DNA of 64,000 nt from an uncultured Blautia sp. (GTDB lineage: Bacteria > Bacillota > Clostridia > Lachnospirales > Lachnospiraceae): NCBI RefSeq assembly GCF_934372025.1, contig NZ_CAKROJ010000003.1, positions 42,884 through 106,883 on the forward strand. Direction: 5' to 3'. How positions within the stretch are numbered: the stretch's first letter is position 1; each line of letters opens with the position of its first letter. Under the pieces are notes generated by a model. That model did not search any database. It had not been told where the DNA came from and was given only the letters and a program-made list of their open reading frames with translations. Shown here in pieces: positions 36,954-45,271 of this stretch. The translations under genes and the position numbers were made by a program.

Positions 36954-37712
36954 TCATCTTCTTACAGAGATTCCTTTTTCTGCCAGATAATCTTTGACCT
37001 GACTGATCTCCAGTTCTTTATAGTGGAACAATGACGCTGCAAGAGCCGCATCTGCTCCGCCCTCTGTCAGGGCATCATAAAAATGCTCTAAGATACCTGC
37101 ACCGCCGGAGGCAATAACAGGAATACTGACTGCATCAGAAATAGCCCGTGTCAGTTCAATATCGTAACCCGCTTTTGTTCCGTCACAGTCCATACTGGTA
37201 AGAAGGATTTCACCTGCACCAAGTGCTTCGGCTTTCTTTACCCATTCAATCGCATCAAGACCTGTATCCAGACGTCCTCCGTGCTTATAGATATTCCATC
37301 CGCCATCTGGTCTTCTTTTGGCATCAATCGCAAGTACTACACACTGACTTCCGAATTTTTCAGCAGCCTCACGAATCAGTTCCGGACGATCAATTGCCGC
37401 CGAATTCACTGAGATCTTATCTGCTCCTTCACGCAGAAGTTTCCTGAAATCTTCAACTGTACGAATTCCGCCGCCTACGGTAAATGGAATAAAGACGCAT
37501 GCTGCAACCTTCCGCACCATATCAACTACCGTATCACGTTCTTCACAGGATGCTGTAATATCCAGAAAAACAAGTTCATCTGCTCCCGCTGCATCATATG
37601 CCTTTGCAATCTCAACCGGATCACCTGCATCCTTCAGATCTACAAAATTCACACCTTTAACGACCCGGCCTTTATTAACATCGAGGCAGGGAATGATTCT
37701 TTTCGTAAACAT
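36954..37712 (-). CDS. hisF: Imidazole glycerol phosphate synthase, cyclase subunit
   Basis: This 252-residue TIM-barrel enzyme uses ammonia delivered by HisH to make imidazole glycerol phosphate and AICAR. I start it at ATG 37712 ([12 protein letters not shown]), one base after the hisH stop, with GAAGGAGGG upstream. Motifs: [16 protein letters not shown] (catalytic Asp11), [22 protein letters not shown], and [13 protein letters not shown] (catalytic Asp130 equivalent). No other histidine genes are present here; it is followed by ung. Confidence 0.96.
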   Translation of the reverse strand: MFTKRIIPCLDVNKGRVVKGVNFVDLKDAGDPVEIAKAYDAAGADELVFLDITASCEERDTVVDMVRKVAACVFIPFTVGGGIRTVEDFRKLLREGADKISVNSAAIDRPELIREAAEKFGSQCVVLAIDAKRRPDGGWNIYKHGGRLDTGLDAIEWVKKAEALGAGEILLTSMDCDGTKAGYDIELTRAISDAVSIPVIASGGAGILEHFYDALTEGGADAALAASLFHYKELEISQVKDYLAEKGISVRR

Positions 37713-37713
37713 C

Positions 37714-38334
37714 TCAGTCACCCTCCTTCTCGATTTTTGCAAAATTTTCCAAAATTTTCAGACCATACTTACTACTTTTTTCCGGATGGAACTGGCAGGC
37801 AAAAACATTTCCTTTTTCTACTGAAGCATGGATTGTAGTACTGTAATCTGTCACTGCTTTGACAATCTCCGGTTCTTCTGCATGCAGATAATAAGAATGT
37901 ACAAAGTAGACATACGTATCCTCCGGAATTCCACGGAACAGCCTTCCCTCATTCTGGAGATGCAGAGAATTCCATCCCATATGCGGAATTTTCAGACCAG
38001 GTGATGGCGGAATTCGGAGAACCCTGCCCTTCAAAATCCCAAGTCCCTCTACTCCTGGTGTCTCCTCACTGCTTTCAAAAAGAAGCTGAAGTCCCAGACA
38101 GATTCCAAGAAATGGTGTATTATTCCTGACCATATCTCTGATCACCGGAACAAGATGATATCTGTGCAGATTTTCCATTGCCTCACCAAAGCTTCCAACT
38201 CCGGGAAGAACAACCTTGTCTGCCTTTAGAAGCACCTCCGGATCTCTGGAAACAACCGTTTTCTCTCCAAGGTATGCAAATGCTTTTTCTACGCTGCGAA
38301 TATTACCAGCGTCATAGTCGATTAATCCAATCAT
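37714..38334 (-). CDS. hisH: Imidazole glycerol phosphate synthase, glutaminase subunit
   Basis: This 206-residue class I glutamine amidotransferase supplies ammonia to HisF. The catalytic Cys is in [10 protein letters not shown], and the His-Glu pair in [10 protein letters not shown]. The N-terminal [15 protein letters not shown] is typical. It is coupled to hisF by a one-base gap. The pair stands without the remaining his operon in this window. Confidence 0.96.
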   Translation of the reverse strand: MIGLIDYDAGNIRSVEKAFAYLGEKTVVSRDPEVLLKADKVVLPGVGSFGEAMENLHRYHLVPVIRDMVRNNTPFLGICLGLQLLFESSEETPGVEGLGILKGRVLRIPPSPGLKIPHMGWNSLHLQNEGRLFRGIPEDTYVYFVHSYYLHAEEPEIVKAVTDYSTTIHASVEKGNVFACQFHPEKSSKYGLKILENFAKIEKEGD

Positions 38335-38376
38335 AGTCTCTCACATCCTGTCTTCATTGATTCTTCCAGTATAACC

Positions 38377-38416
38377 CAAAAAAAGACAGATGCAAAGCTA
38401 TTTCTTTACATCTGTC
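38377..38416 (-). terminator. Terminator of the two-component system
   Basis: On the minus strand GACAGATGTAAAG pairs with CTTTGCATCTGTC (one mismatch) and is followed by seven T. It lies about 17 bp past the histidine kinase stop. Confidence 0.82.
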
Positions 38417-38432
38417 ACTGATTTGTGCTCTT

Positions 38433-39965
38433 TTACTGATTCTTTCTGTCTACTGTAAACCAGAATTCGACACCATTATCATAATTTCGAACTCCATATT
38501 CCTGATGAAGTCCCTCCATGATTGCTTTGACAATAGATAATCCGATTCCGCTTCCTCCATACTCACGGGTTCTCGCCTTATCGACCTTATAAAACTTGTT
38601 CCAAAGATTCGGAATATCTTTCTCAGGAATTGGTTTTCCGGCATTAAATACCGTTATTTTGACATGATCCGTCTCCACAAGTACGCGAATCTCTATCTCC
38701 TTGTCACCATCCAGATGATTCAGAGCATTACTTGTATAATTAGTCACAACCTCTTCAATCTTAAATTCATCTGCCCATACATAAACAGGTTCTTTTGCTT
38801 CGAAACTGACCTTTGCTTCTTTCTGCTGGATCATAATGTCCATTGACTGAAGTACGCCTCTGATCAGACTGACGATATCGAATCTCTCTACTGTCATTTC
38901 GTCTCTTCCTGATTCAAGTTGATTTAAGGTCAGCAGATTTCGAACCAGTTTATTCATTTTTGCAGCTTCATCCATAATAACATCGCAGTAAAACTCCCGA
39001 CTTTCCGGATCATCTGATATATTTTCCCTGAGTCCTTCTGCATAACCCTGTACCAGCGCGATCGGTGTCTTCAGTTCATGAGATACATTATTCAGAAATT
39101 CCTGACGCATCTGATCGATACGTTCTTTATTCTCAATATCTTTCTGCAGCTCATTATTCGCTGATTTCAGTTCAGAGATCGTTTTTTCCAGCTGTGCCGA
39201 CATCCGGTTAAAGTTTTCGCCCAACTCATCAATTTCATTCCCCGCCTGGCTCTGATATTTTGCTTCAAAGTTCAAATCACTCATCTTAGTGGAAAGAAGA
39301 GTAAGTTCACTGATCGGACGTGTGATTCGTTTTGTAACAAACCAGATCACAAATCCACTGACAATAATGATCATAATACCCACATAAAAATAGAATTTAT
39401 TGGATATAGAAACACTTTCACGAATACTCTCAAGCGGCGTTCGTATCAGGAAATAGCAATCATTTCCCAGTTCTCCCCAGCTCTCTACATATTCCATTCC
39501 TGCAAAGCGATCTCTGACCTGCTGAATGACATACTTATCGTTCTGCTGGAGTATTTTAGCATGATTATCCTTCTTCTGATCCAGATCATAGGCATATCCT
39601 ACCAGCCTGGCTTCCAGAAGATCCTCATTACTTCCAACGGAACATACTGTCTGCCCATCTGCAGTAATGATGATCCATGTGAGATTATTCTCTGAGCTGT
39701 CTTTAAACATCTCATCTGAAATCTCCGCATTATATTTTCCTGAATCATCCGTTGTCATTTCCAATGACTCCAGATTTTCAACAGCTTCCTGCAATACTTC
39801 CGTCTTCTTGCTGATATAATAGTGTTCCAGAAAGAGCCCATTGATCAAAGTTGTAACCACCATGGAAAGCAGGAGAAGACCGATGAACCAGAATTCAATC
39901 TGTCGTCTCAGTGGATGAAATTTCTTTTTTCTGGTTTTTTTGCCAGATATATGTGGCATTTTCAT
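38433..39965 (-). CDS. Membrane sensor histidine kinase
   Basis: This 510-residue kinase has membrane segments at about 26-47 and 190-211 that flank an extracellular sensor domain of about 140 residues. It continues with a HAMP domain (TKRITRPISELTLLSTKM), a coiled coil to about 285, the phosphoacceptor His296 in NNVSHELKTPIA, and an ATPase domain (NALNHL N-box, GGSGIGLSIVKAI G-box). It belongs to the EnvZ/PhoR-like HisKA group. The start overlaps the response-regulator stop by 4 bp. The signal is unknown; the sensor domain showed no family I recognise. Confidence 0.95.
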   Translation of the reverse strand: MKMPHISGKKTRKKKFHPLRRQIEFWFIGLLLLSMVVTTLINGLFLEHYYISKKTEVLQEAVENLESLEMTTDDSGKYNAEISDEMFKDSSENNLTWIIITADGQTVCSVGSNEDLLEARLVGYAYDLDQKKDNHAKILQQNDKYVIQQVRDRFAGMEYVESWGELGNDCYFLIRTPLESIRESVSISNKFYFYVGIMIIIVSGFVIWFVTKRITRPISELTLLSTKMSDLNFEAKYQSQAGNEIDELGENFNRMSAQLEKTISELKSANNELQKDIENKERIDQMRQEFLNNVSHELKTPIALVQGYAEGLRENISDDPESREFYCDVIMDEAAKMNKLVRNLLTLNQLESGRDEMTVERFDIVSLIRGVLQSMDIMIQQKEAKVSFEAKEPVYVWADEFKIEEVVTNYTSNALNHLDGDKEIEIRVLVETDHVKITVFNAGKPIPEKDIPNLWNKFYKVDKARTREYGGSGIGLSIVKAIMEGLHQEYGVRNYDNGVEFWFTVDRKNQ

Positions 39966-40645
39966 GCTTCATCTACCTCAAACTTATAACCCATTCCCCA
40001 GACTGTCTTGATATACTCACCTTTGTCGCCCATTTTGCTTCTCAGTTTTTTAACATGCGTATCAATTGTACGGGCGTCTCCAAAATAATCGTAATTCCAT
40101 ACAGAGTTCAGGATTTTTTCTCTGGAAAGTGCAATTCCCTGATTTTCAAGGAAATAGGTAAGAAGTTCAAATTCTTTAAAACTCAGTTCCATCGGTTTTC
40201 CATCCACACTTGCCTGATGTGCCGATTTGTCGATTACAATACCGCCCGCAGAAAGCACATCATTGCCTGTATCCTGTCCGGTTCTTCGAAGAATTGCTTC
40301 TACTCTTGCTACCAGGATTTTCGGACTGAACGGTTTGGAAATATACTCATCCACACCGAGATCAAATCCAAGAAGTTCATCACGCTCATCACCTCTGGCC
40401 GTCAGCATAATGATTGGAACCTTTGAGTTCTTGCGGATTTCGCGGCACACTTCCCATCCATCCATCTTCGGCATCATAACATCCAGGATCAGCAATGCTA
40501 TATCTTTTTCTTCGTAGAAAATGTCCATTGCCTCTTCGCCATCTCCAGCTTCCAGTACACGAAAGTTTTTCTTTTCAAGAAAATCCTTCACAAGCTTACG
40601 CATGCGGCTTTCATCATCTACTACAAGAATTTTGGGAGTCTCCAT
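39962..40645 (-). CDS. OmpR-family response regulator
   Basis: This 227-residue regulator has a receiver domain (KILVVDDESRMRKL; phosphoacceptor Asp55 in LLILDVMMPKMDGW) and a C-terminal winged helix (SFKEFELLTYFLENQ; RTIDTHVKKLRSKMG; TVWGMGYKF). It is partnered with the kinase encoded next to it by a 4-bp overlap. Target genes are unknown; no obvious direct-repeat operator was recognised in front of it. Confidence 0.96.
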   Translation of the reverse strand: METPKILVVDDESRMRKLVKDFLEKKNFRVLEAGDGEEAMDIFYEEKDIALLILDVMMPKMDGWEVCREIRKNSKVPIIMLTARGDERDELLGFDLGVDEYISKPFSPKILVARVEAILRRTGQDTGNDVLSAGGIVIDKSAHQASVDGKPMELSFKEFELLTYFLENQGIALSREKILNSVWNYDYFGDARTIDTHVKKLRSKMGDKGEYIKTVWGMGYKFEVDEA

Positions 40646-40753
40646 TATTCATACCTCCATCTATCATCTGCTTTTAATTTTTTATTTGTTTTTTAGCTTA
40701 CCAGAAATTTATGTAGGTTTTGTGAACGGATGGCAGAAATTTTTCTCTGTTGT

Positions 40754-40784
40754 CAAAAAAGCGGAGCCCTTTTAATGGGCTCCG
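40754..40784 (-). terminator. Terminator of the flavodoxin gene
   Basis: On the minus strand CGGAGCCC (40784-40777) pairs with GGGCTCCG (40769-40762), loop about seven bases, followed by six T (40760-40755). It is 15 bp past the stop. Confidence 0.85.
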
Positions 40785-40798
40785 GTCATGTTTTATTT

Positions 40799-41221
40799 TT
40801 ATGCAAGTGCTTTACCAAGTGCTCTGCAGCTTTCTGTTGCCTCATCATCAGGTTCATCCTGGCAGATCACACCATCTGCAACAAGAACAGCTCCATCTTC
40901 TTTGCATTTTTCTTCCCAGTTATGCATCCATTCACCGTCTCCCCAGCCATATGATCCAAAAAGACCTGTTTTTTTGCCGGAAAGTTTATCTTCGCAGGCA
41001 CTGAACATTGGTTCAAATTCATCTTCCTCCAGAACTTCATCACCCATTGCAGGGCAACCAAATGCAATTGCATCAAATTCATCTACTTTATCTGCTGAAA
41101 AATCAGATGTTTCAAAAGTTGTGACCTCTGCTCCGGCTGCTTTTGCACCTTCAGCCACTGCGTTAGCCATTGCTTCTGTGTTTCCTGTTGAACTCCAGTA
41201 TACTACTGCTACTTTACTCAT
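40799..41221 (-). CDS. Flavodoxin
   Basis: This 140-residue short-chain flavodoxin binds FMN and can replace ferredoxin when iron is scarce. The phosphate loop is WSSTGNTEAMA, and flavin contacts fall in GCPAMGDEVLEE and GSYGWGDGEW. The strong acidity is typical. It follows the DUF3793 gene by 21 bp, and both lie behind a promoter with two iron-box-like operators, so iron limitation is the likely inducer. It ends at a terminator. Confidence 0.96.
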   Translation of the reverse strand: MSKVAVVYWSSTGNTEAMANAVAEGAKAAGAEVTTFETSDFSADKVDEFDAIAFGCPAMGDEVLEEDEFEPMFSACEDKLSGKKTGLFGSYGWGDGEWMHNWEEKCKEDGAVLVADGVICQDEPDDEATESCRALGKALA

Positions 41222-41242
41222 CTTTTACCATGTCCTTTCTTA

Positions 41243-41794
41243 TTATGCTGCAACAGTAAGCTGAAGAATTGATCGTCCATTTGCAAACAATCGTCTATAG
41301 ATTTCCGAACATTTCTTCAGTTTCCTGAAAAGCGCCTGTGTCTGTTCTTCATCCCCATATACTTTCCAGATACCACAACATTTATAATTTTTGCCTTTCT
41401 GTTCAATAAAGCCATTCACATCATCAAGCGGATACCCTAGAAAAAGCCCTACTTCATGCGGAAAACAATCATTCTCAAAAAAACGTTCCTGCAGTTTTCT
41501 GAGACAGCAGTCCGCAGCCTGGCATTCATAGCCACAGTTTTCCAGCAAAGCACAGGCACCCTCACGTTTAAGATCATACTCTAGTTTCTTTTTACGATAT
41601 ACATAAACAAGAGCTTTTTTCTCACTCGTTCTGAGCACCTCCACAAAAACACCCTTACTGTTCAGTATTCTGTTTTCTTCATCAATTTCCTTGCAAAATT
41701 TTTCGTGGTTCTCAGGTGTGTACATAAACATATTTGCAGTCTTGATTCCCGCCAGTGTAGGTGCACAGTGTGCTATGATTTCCGCTTCCAGCAT
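41243..41794 (-). CDS. DUF3793 protein
   Basis: This 183-residue soluble protein resembles DUF3793 (start IAHCAPTLAGIKTANMF; later FPHEVGLFLGYPLDDV and KCCGIWKVYGD). It contains about nine cysteines, including ADCC and KCC. To my knowledge the family's function is unknown, but it often sits beside iron-transport or flavodoxin genes in clostridia. Here it is directly followed by flavodoxin and preceded by two iron-box-like operators, supporting a part in the low-iron response, possibly metal or cluster handling. The ATG has AGGAG ten bases upstream. Confidence 0.8.
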   Translation of the reverse strand: MLEAEIIAHCAPTLAGIKTANMFMYTPENHEKFCKEIDEENRILNSKGVFVEVLRTSEKKALVYVYRKKKLEYDLKREGACALLENCGYECQAADCCLRKLQERFFENDCFPHEVGLFLGYPLDDVNGFIEQKGKNYKCCGIWKVYGDEEQTQALFRKLKKCSEIYRRLFANGRSILQLTVAA

Positions 41795-41812
41795 TTTCAG
41801 TTCTCCTGTTGA

Positions 41813-41830
41813 TTAGTTGTGTCTAACTTA
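41813..41830 (-). promoter_or_regulatory. Second iron-box-like operator, in the leader of DUF3793
   Basis: TTAGTTGTGTCTAACTTA matches the first operator at 15 of 18 positions. It lies in the 5' leader, just before the ribosome binding site. Between the operators, a 12-bp stem (about 41835-41864) can form. Confidence 0.65.
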
Positions 41831-41878
41831 TGATTTAAAATTTACGGATATGCTGCCATACCCGTAAATATATGTTGG

Positions 41879-41929
41879 TTAGTTATTTCTAACTAATATG
41901 ATAGTACAATACTTTTTGCATCCTGTCAA
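41879..41929 (-). promoter_or_regulatory. Promoter and iron-box-like operator of DUF3793-flavodoxin
   Basis: On the minus strand TTGACA (41929-41924) and TACTAT (41906-41901) have a 17-bp spacer. Four bases after the -10 lies the inverted repeat TTAGTTA-TTTC-TAACTAA (41879-41896, plus-strand reading), similar to DtxR/IdeR- or Fur-type sites of clostridia. A repressor there would block transcription when metal is plentiful. Confidence 0.75.
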
Positions 41930-41969
41930 GAGTTTTTCATGGTTAACTTTCTTTTTTGGACTCAAATAT

Positions 41970-44042
41970 TTATCGTATAGATTTCATGGACTCCATACCT
42001 ATTAAAAGTGTTGAAGTATTATGAAGCAGCGCGGAAGTTGTCGGTTGAATTACCCCTGCCACACCAAGAGCGATCAGGCTACCATTGATCGTCACAATTC
42101 TTCGGTAATTATTATGTATCTTTACCATAAGTCCATTACTGATTTCTTTCAGAATCACCATGACATTGAGATCATCTGCTCCAATTGTGATATCTGCTAT
42201 TTCTCGCGCAAGTTCAGCACCATCATTGATTGCAATACCGACATCTGCTGCAGAAAGCGCTGGTGAATCATTGATTCCATCTCCAACCATCAGGACCCTG
42301 TGCCCCTGAGATTTCGCTTCTTCTACAAATTTCGCCTTGTCTTCCGGAAGTACTTCTGAATAATATTTGTCAACACCAACTTTTGCCGCGATTGCTCTTG
42401 CCGTTCGCTCACTGTCTCCAGTCATCATGACAATCTGTCTAAAACCGGCCTTTCGAAGTGCTTTTATCACATCCGGTGCTTCCGGGCGAAGTGGATCCTC
42501 AATGCAGATCACGGCTGCAAGTTCCCCTTCAATACCAAGATACAGGTGCGAATATTCTTCTGGAAGATTCTTAAACAACTCTTCTTTGCCCTCTGGAATC
42601 GTGCATTTTTCATCTTCAAAAACAAAATGATAACTGCCTATAATTGTTTTTCTTCCATCTACTGTTGTGGAAATTCCATGTGCCACAATATATTCTACTT
42701 TTGAATGCATCTCTTCATGCGTAAGCCCACGTTCTTTTGCCGCATCCATGACTGCTTTCGCCATAGAATGAGGAAAGTGTTCTTCCATACATGCAGCCAG
42801 TCTGAGAAGATTGTCTTTTGAGTCATCATTAAAAGAAATAACATCTGCAACTGTCGGCTGTGCTTTTGTTAATGTACCTGTTTTATCAAATACAACCGTA
42901 TCCGCCTCTGCCACTGCTTCAAGAAATTTTCCGCCCTTTACAGTGATATGGCTGGCATTTGCCTCACGAATCGCCGCAAGAACGGAAATAGGCATTGCAA
43001 GCTTCAAAGCGCAGGAAAAATCAACCATAAGAATTGACAGCGCTTTTGTCACATTCCGCGTCAGCGCATATGTAAGAACAGTACCTGCAAGTGTGTAAGG
43101 AACCAGTCTGTCAGCAAGATGTTCTGCCTTACTCTCCACTGCAGATTTCAGTTTCTCAGTTTCTTCAATCATTGTGACAATTTTTTCGTACTTACTCGAA
43201 CCAGAAGTTTCTTTGACACGAATTGTCAGCTCTCCTTCTTCCATAACAGTTCCGGCATAGACATGATTTTCTTTGTGTTTCGTGACTGGCATGGACTCTC
43301 CCGTAAGAGAAGCCTCATTCACCATCGCCTCACCATCTGTAACAATACCATCAAACGGAATAACCGTTCCCATATGAATACGTACGCAGTCACCAGGCAT
43401 TATCTGATCTGCATTAACAAGTATTTCCGAATCATTTGATATCAGCCATACCTTATTCACATTCAGAGACATGCTTCTTGCAAGATCACCCACAGATTTT
43501 TTATGAGTCCAGTCCTCCAGAATCTCTCCAAATCCAAGAAGGAACATAACTGATGAGGCTGTATTGAAATCACCTCTCAGAATGGATACTCCGATTGCTG
43601 TTGCATCCAGTACCGGAACTTCAATTCTGCATTTCGCAAGAGTCCGAACTCCTTTCCATATATATTTCACGGAATTCAGTACTGTCAGCACAGTTCTTAC
43701 CGGAAGTGGAAGAAAAATCTTCTTCCCATAATGAAGCAAGACATGATTCATCATTTTTTCCCAGTATTCTCCATTCATCTCTCTCCCTGAATTCTGAAGA
43801 TAGCTGTCCGGGACTTCTACTTTGTCGTAGGCAAAATTTTGCACAGCTTTTAGTATTGCTTCTCTATTCTCAGCAAAGCAAATAACTACATTCTGAGTTC
43901 TTTCCATTACTTTTACAGATATCACGCCATCCAATTGATTCAGGAAATACTCCATCTGATCTGCCTGCATATATGTCATACGTTTCTGACAGATATGAAG
44001 TCTGACTCTGCCTCTTATCTCATGTTCTATTTTAAATTTCAT
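41970..44042 (-). CDS. P1B-6-type metal ATPase, FezB-like
   Basis: This 690-residue P-type ATPase has an N-terminal HMA-like fold (1-75) without CxxC, membrane helices, an actuator domain (SLTGES, 246-251), the metal-transport helix motif DFSCALKLAMP with Ser343-Cys344-Ala345, and the phosphorylated Asp386 in FDKTGTLT; TGD and GDGINDSPAL complete the ATP domain. Usual heavy-metal pumps have CPC or SPC; SCA is, as I recall, the mark of the P1B-6 group that includes FezB of ferrosomes. It is 58 bp after the FezA-like gene. I infer iron transport into an internal membrane compartment. Alternatives are export of another transition metal. Confidence 0.85.
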   Translation of the reverse strand: MKFKIEHEIRGRVRLHICQKRMTYMQADQMEYFLNQLDGVISVKVMERTQNVVICFAENREAILKAVQNFAYDKVEVPDSYLQNSGREMNGEYWEKMMNHVLLHYGKKIFLPLPVRTVLTVLNSVKYIWKGVRTLAKCRIEVPVLDATAIGVSILRGDFNTASSVMFLLGFGEILEDWTHKKSVGDLARSMSLNVNKVWLISNDSEILVNADQIMPGDCVRIHMGTVIPFDGIVTDGEAMVNEASLTGESMPVTKHKENHVYAGTVMEEGELTIRVKETSGSSKYEKIVTMIEETEKLKSAVESKAEHLADRLVPYTLAGTVLTYALTRNVTKALSILMVDFSCALKLAMPISVLAAIREANASHITVKGGKFLEAVAEADTVVFDKTGTLTKAQPTVADVISFNDDSKDNLLRLAACMEEHFPHSMAKAVMDAAKERGLTHEEMHSKVEYIVAHGISTTVDGRKTIIGSYHFVFEDEKCTIPEGKEELFKNLPEEYSHLYLGIEGELAAVICIEDPLRPEAPDVIKALRKAGFRQIVMMTGDSERTARAIAAKVGVDKYYSEVLPEDKAKFVEEAKSQGHRVLMVGDGINDSPALSAADVGIAINDGAELAREIADITIGADDLNVMVILKEISNGLMVKIHNNYRRIVTINGSLIALGVAGVIQPTTSALLHNTSTLLIGMESMKSIR

Positions 44043-44100
44043 ATTGTCATCACCCTAATGAAAGAACACCTGCTGGCTTATCACCGCAGGTGCTCTTTTC

Positions 44101-44406
44101 TTATTCCTCTTCTGCTGCAGTTTCTTCTGTTTCTTTTAATGCTTCCTCTTCAGCAGTATCTTCAAATGTTTCTTCAGCTGCTGCACGATCTTCATTGATC
44201 TGCTGTGCTTCCGCATAAATATCTTCTGCATTTTCCTGTACCTTTGATACAGTCTTCATCACACAGTCTTTTGCTCTGAGAACTGCTGCTGTACAGTTTG
44301 TGTAAACTTTTTTTGCGTCTTTGCTGGAAAGAAGTTTGATCCCTGCTGTTCCAAATAATACTCCTGCTGCAAATAGGCTGCTGTGTTTTTTATCAAGTTT
44401 GATCAT
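44101..44406 (-). CDS. Small GxxxG membrane protein, FezA-like (DUF6110)
   Basis: This 101-residue protein has a single hydrophobic segment at about 9-26 with GVLFG (Gly15-x3-Gly19), a helix-packing motif. A lysine-rich segment and an amphipathic middle follow, then a very acidic tail (14 Glu in the last 30). It resembles DUF6110 proteins next to P1B ATPases in Lachnospiraceae. FezA-type ferrosome proteins are also small GxxxG membrane proteins, by memory. The acidic tail could bind iron or phosphate-bound cations. The ATG has AGGAGG upstream. It is paired with the ATPase gene and has its own promoter with a palindromic upstream site. Confidence 0.8.
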   Translation of the reverse strand: MIKLDKKHSSLFAAGVLFGTAGIKLLSSKDAKKVYTNCTAAVLRAKDCVMKTVSKVQENAEDIYAEAQQINEDRAAAEETFEDTAEEEALKETEETAAEEE

Positions 44407-44455
44407 AGTAATTGCCTCCTGTATATCATTTTTTATCTTTTCTGATATTACGTTT

Positions 44456-44514
44456 ATTATAGAATCCTTAAATCAAAAGTCCAGACTAACCTGTATTGCT
44501 GAGAAATATTCTCA
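44456..44514 (-). promoter_or_regulatory. Promoter and TGAGAA-n3-TTCTCA box upstream of fezA-like gene
   Basis: On the minus strand TATAAT (44461-44456) follows TGGACT (44483-44478) by 16 bp. The inverted repeat TGAGAAATATTCTCA (44500-44514) lies about 16 bp upstream of the -35, resembling a Fur-family site. Its location upstream of the -35 would suit activation or a second, unrecognised start. Confidence 0.5.
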
Positions 44515-44552
44515 TTAGTGCTATAAGCCTTTGCTTTTATTGATAAAAATAA

Positions 44553-45035
44553 TCAATTACCAGAGTCTACCATTATTTTCCGCACCCTTCTCGATTTGAG
44601 ATACCCGCAGGATTCCATTCCCTTTTCAATAATCTTATGAAGCTTCTCATTATCAAGTAAAACACTTGTCTGATCATCCAACTGTACACTGCAAACCACA
44701 GCATGCGCATGTTCGTCGCGAAAATGATAAGCACTTTTTCTTTTTAACACTCCTGTTTCTTCGAGAAGGTTTATCATTCTGTAAATAGTTGCCATTCCAA
44801 TTGTTGGGTCCTTTTTAACTGCATAATAATAAATTTCTTTGCAGCAGGTACATTCTTCCTGAAGAATAATATCAAGTATTATTTTTCTCTGCTTTGTAAT
44901 TCTGCAGCCTTCTTTACGAAGCCTGTCCATAATAACATTCCGTTTCATACTGGTTCTCTGATATTGTTGATCACGGATGGATTCCCCAACAGGATCTTCT
45001 CTGTAATTATGACTATTCTCTCTCAATGCTCCCAT
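44553..45035 (-). CDS. Fur-family transcription regulator, divergent C-terminus
   Basis: This 160-residue protein has a typical Fur winged helix (GCRITKQRKIILDIIL; IGMATIYRMINLLEETGVLKR). The N-terminus is extended by about 28 residues. The dimer/metal domain is abnormal: the usual HHHDH and CxxC motifs are absent, with only HFRDEHAHAVVCSV and a Cys-poor remainder; the helix before the wing carries ECTCCKE. It may sense metal or redox with other ligands. An in-frame ATG near residue 30 (MKRNVIM) is possible, but AGGAGGAAAG lies before ATG 45035. It precedes the FezA/FezB-like genes and is a candidate local regulator, comparable in position to the first gene of clostridial fez operons. Confidence 0.85.
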   Translation of the reverse strand: MGALRENSHNYREDPVGESIRDQQYQRTSMKRNVIMDRLRKEGCRITKQRKIILDIILQEECTCCKEIYYYAVKKDPTIGMATIYRMINLLEETGVLKRKSAYHFRDEHAHAVVCSVQLDDQTSVLLDNEKLHKIIEKGMESCGYLKSRRVRKIMVDSGN

Positions 45036-45110
45036 TTTCTTTCCTCCTGATCCGCTGCGCCTGATACGTCCCGATTTGTTATGTATAACTACGGTTCGTT
45101 TTGTCTATCG

Positions 45111-45141
45111 TTAGTTTACATCTGCTAACTTATTCTGTCAA
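45111..45141 (-). promoter_or_regulatory. Promoter and possible operator of the Fur-family gene
   Basis: On the minus strand TTGACA (45141-45136) and TAAACT (45118-45113) have a 17-bp spacer. The half-sites GTTAG and CTAAC sit within this promoter (45110-45129) ten bases apart, four more than in the DUF3793 operator. Autoregulation is possible. The promoter lies 32 bp from the divergent tmRNA promoter. Confidence 0.55.
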
Positions 45142-45172
45142 GAATTTTTCTTAATAAAAATCCACTCTTCAC

Positions 45173-45202
45173 TTGACAACACGGCATTTTATTTCATATA
45201 AT
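45173..45202 (+). promoter_or_regulatory. Promoter of the tmRNA gene
   Basis: Perfect TTGACA (45173-45178) and TATAAT (45197-45202) with an 18-bp spacer, giving a precursor leader of about 63 nt. Confidence 0.8.
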
Positions 45203-45271
45203 TGTATACAGTCAAAAACAAAGACTACGTCTGTTCACCAGTAATCAGAGAATTTCTCTTATACCTGATCA

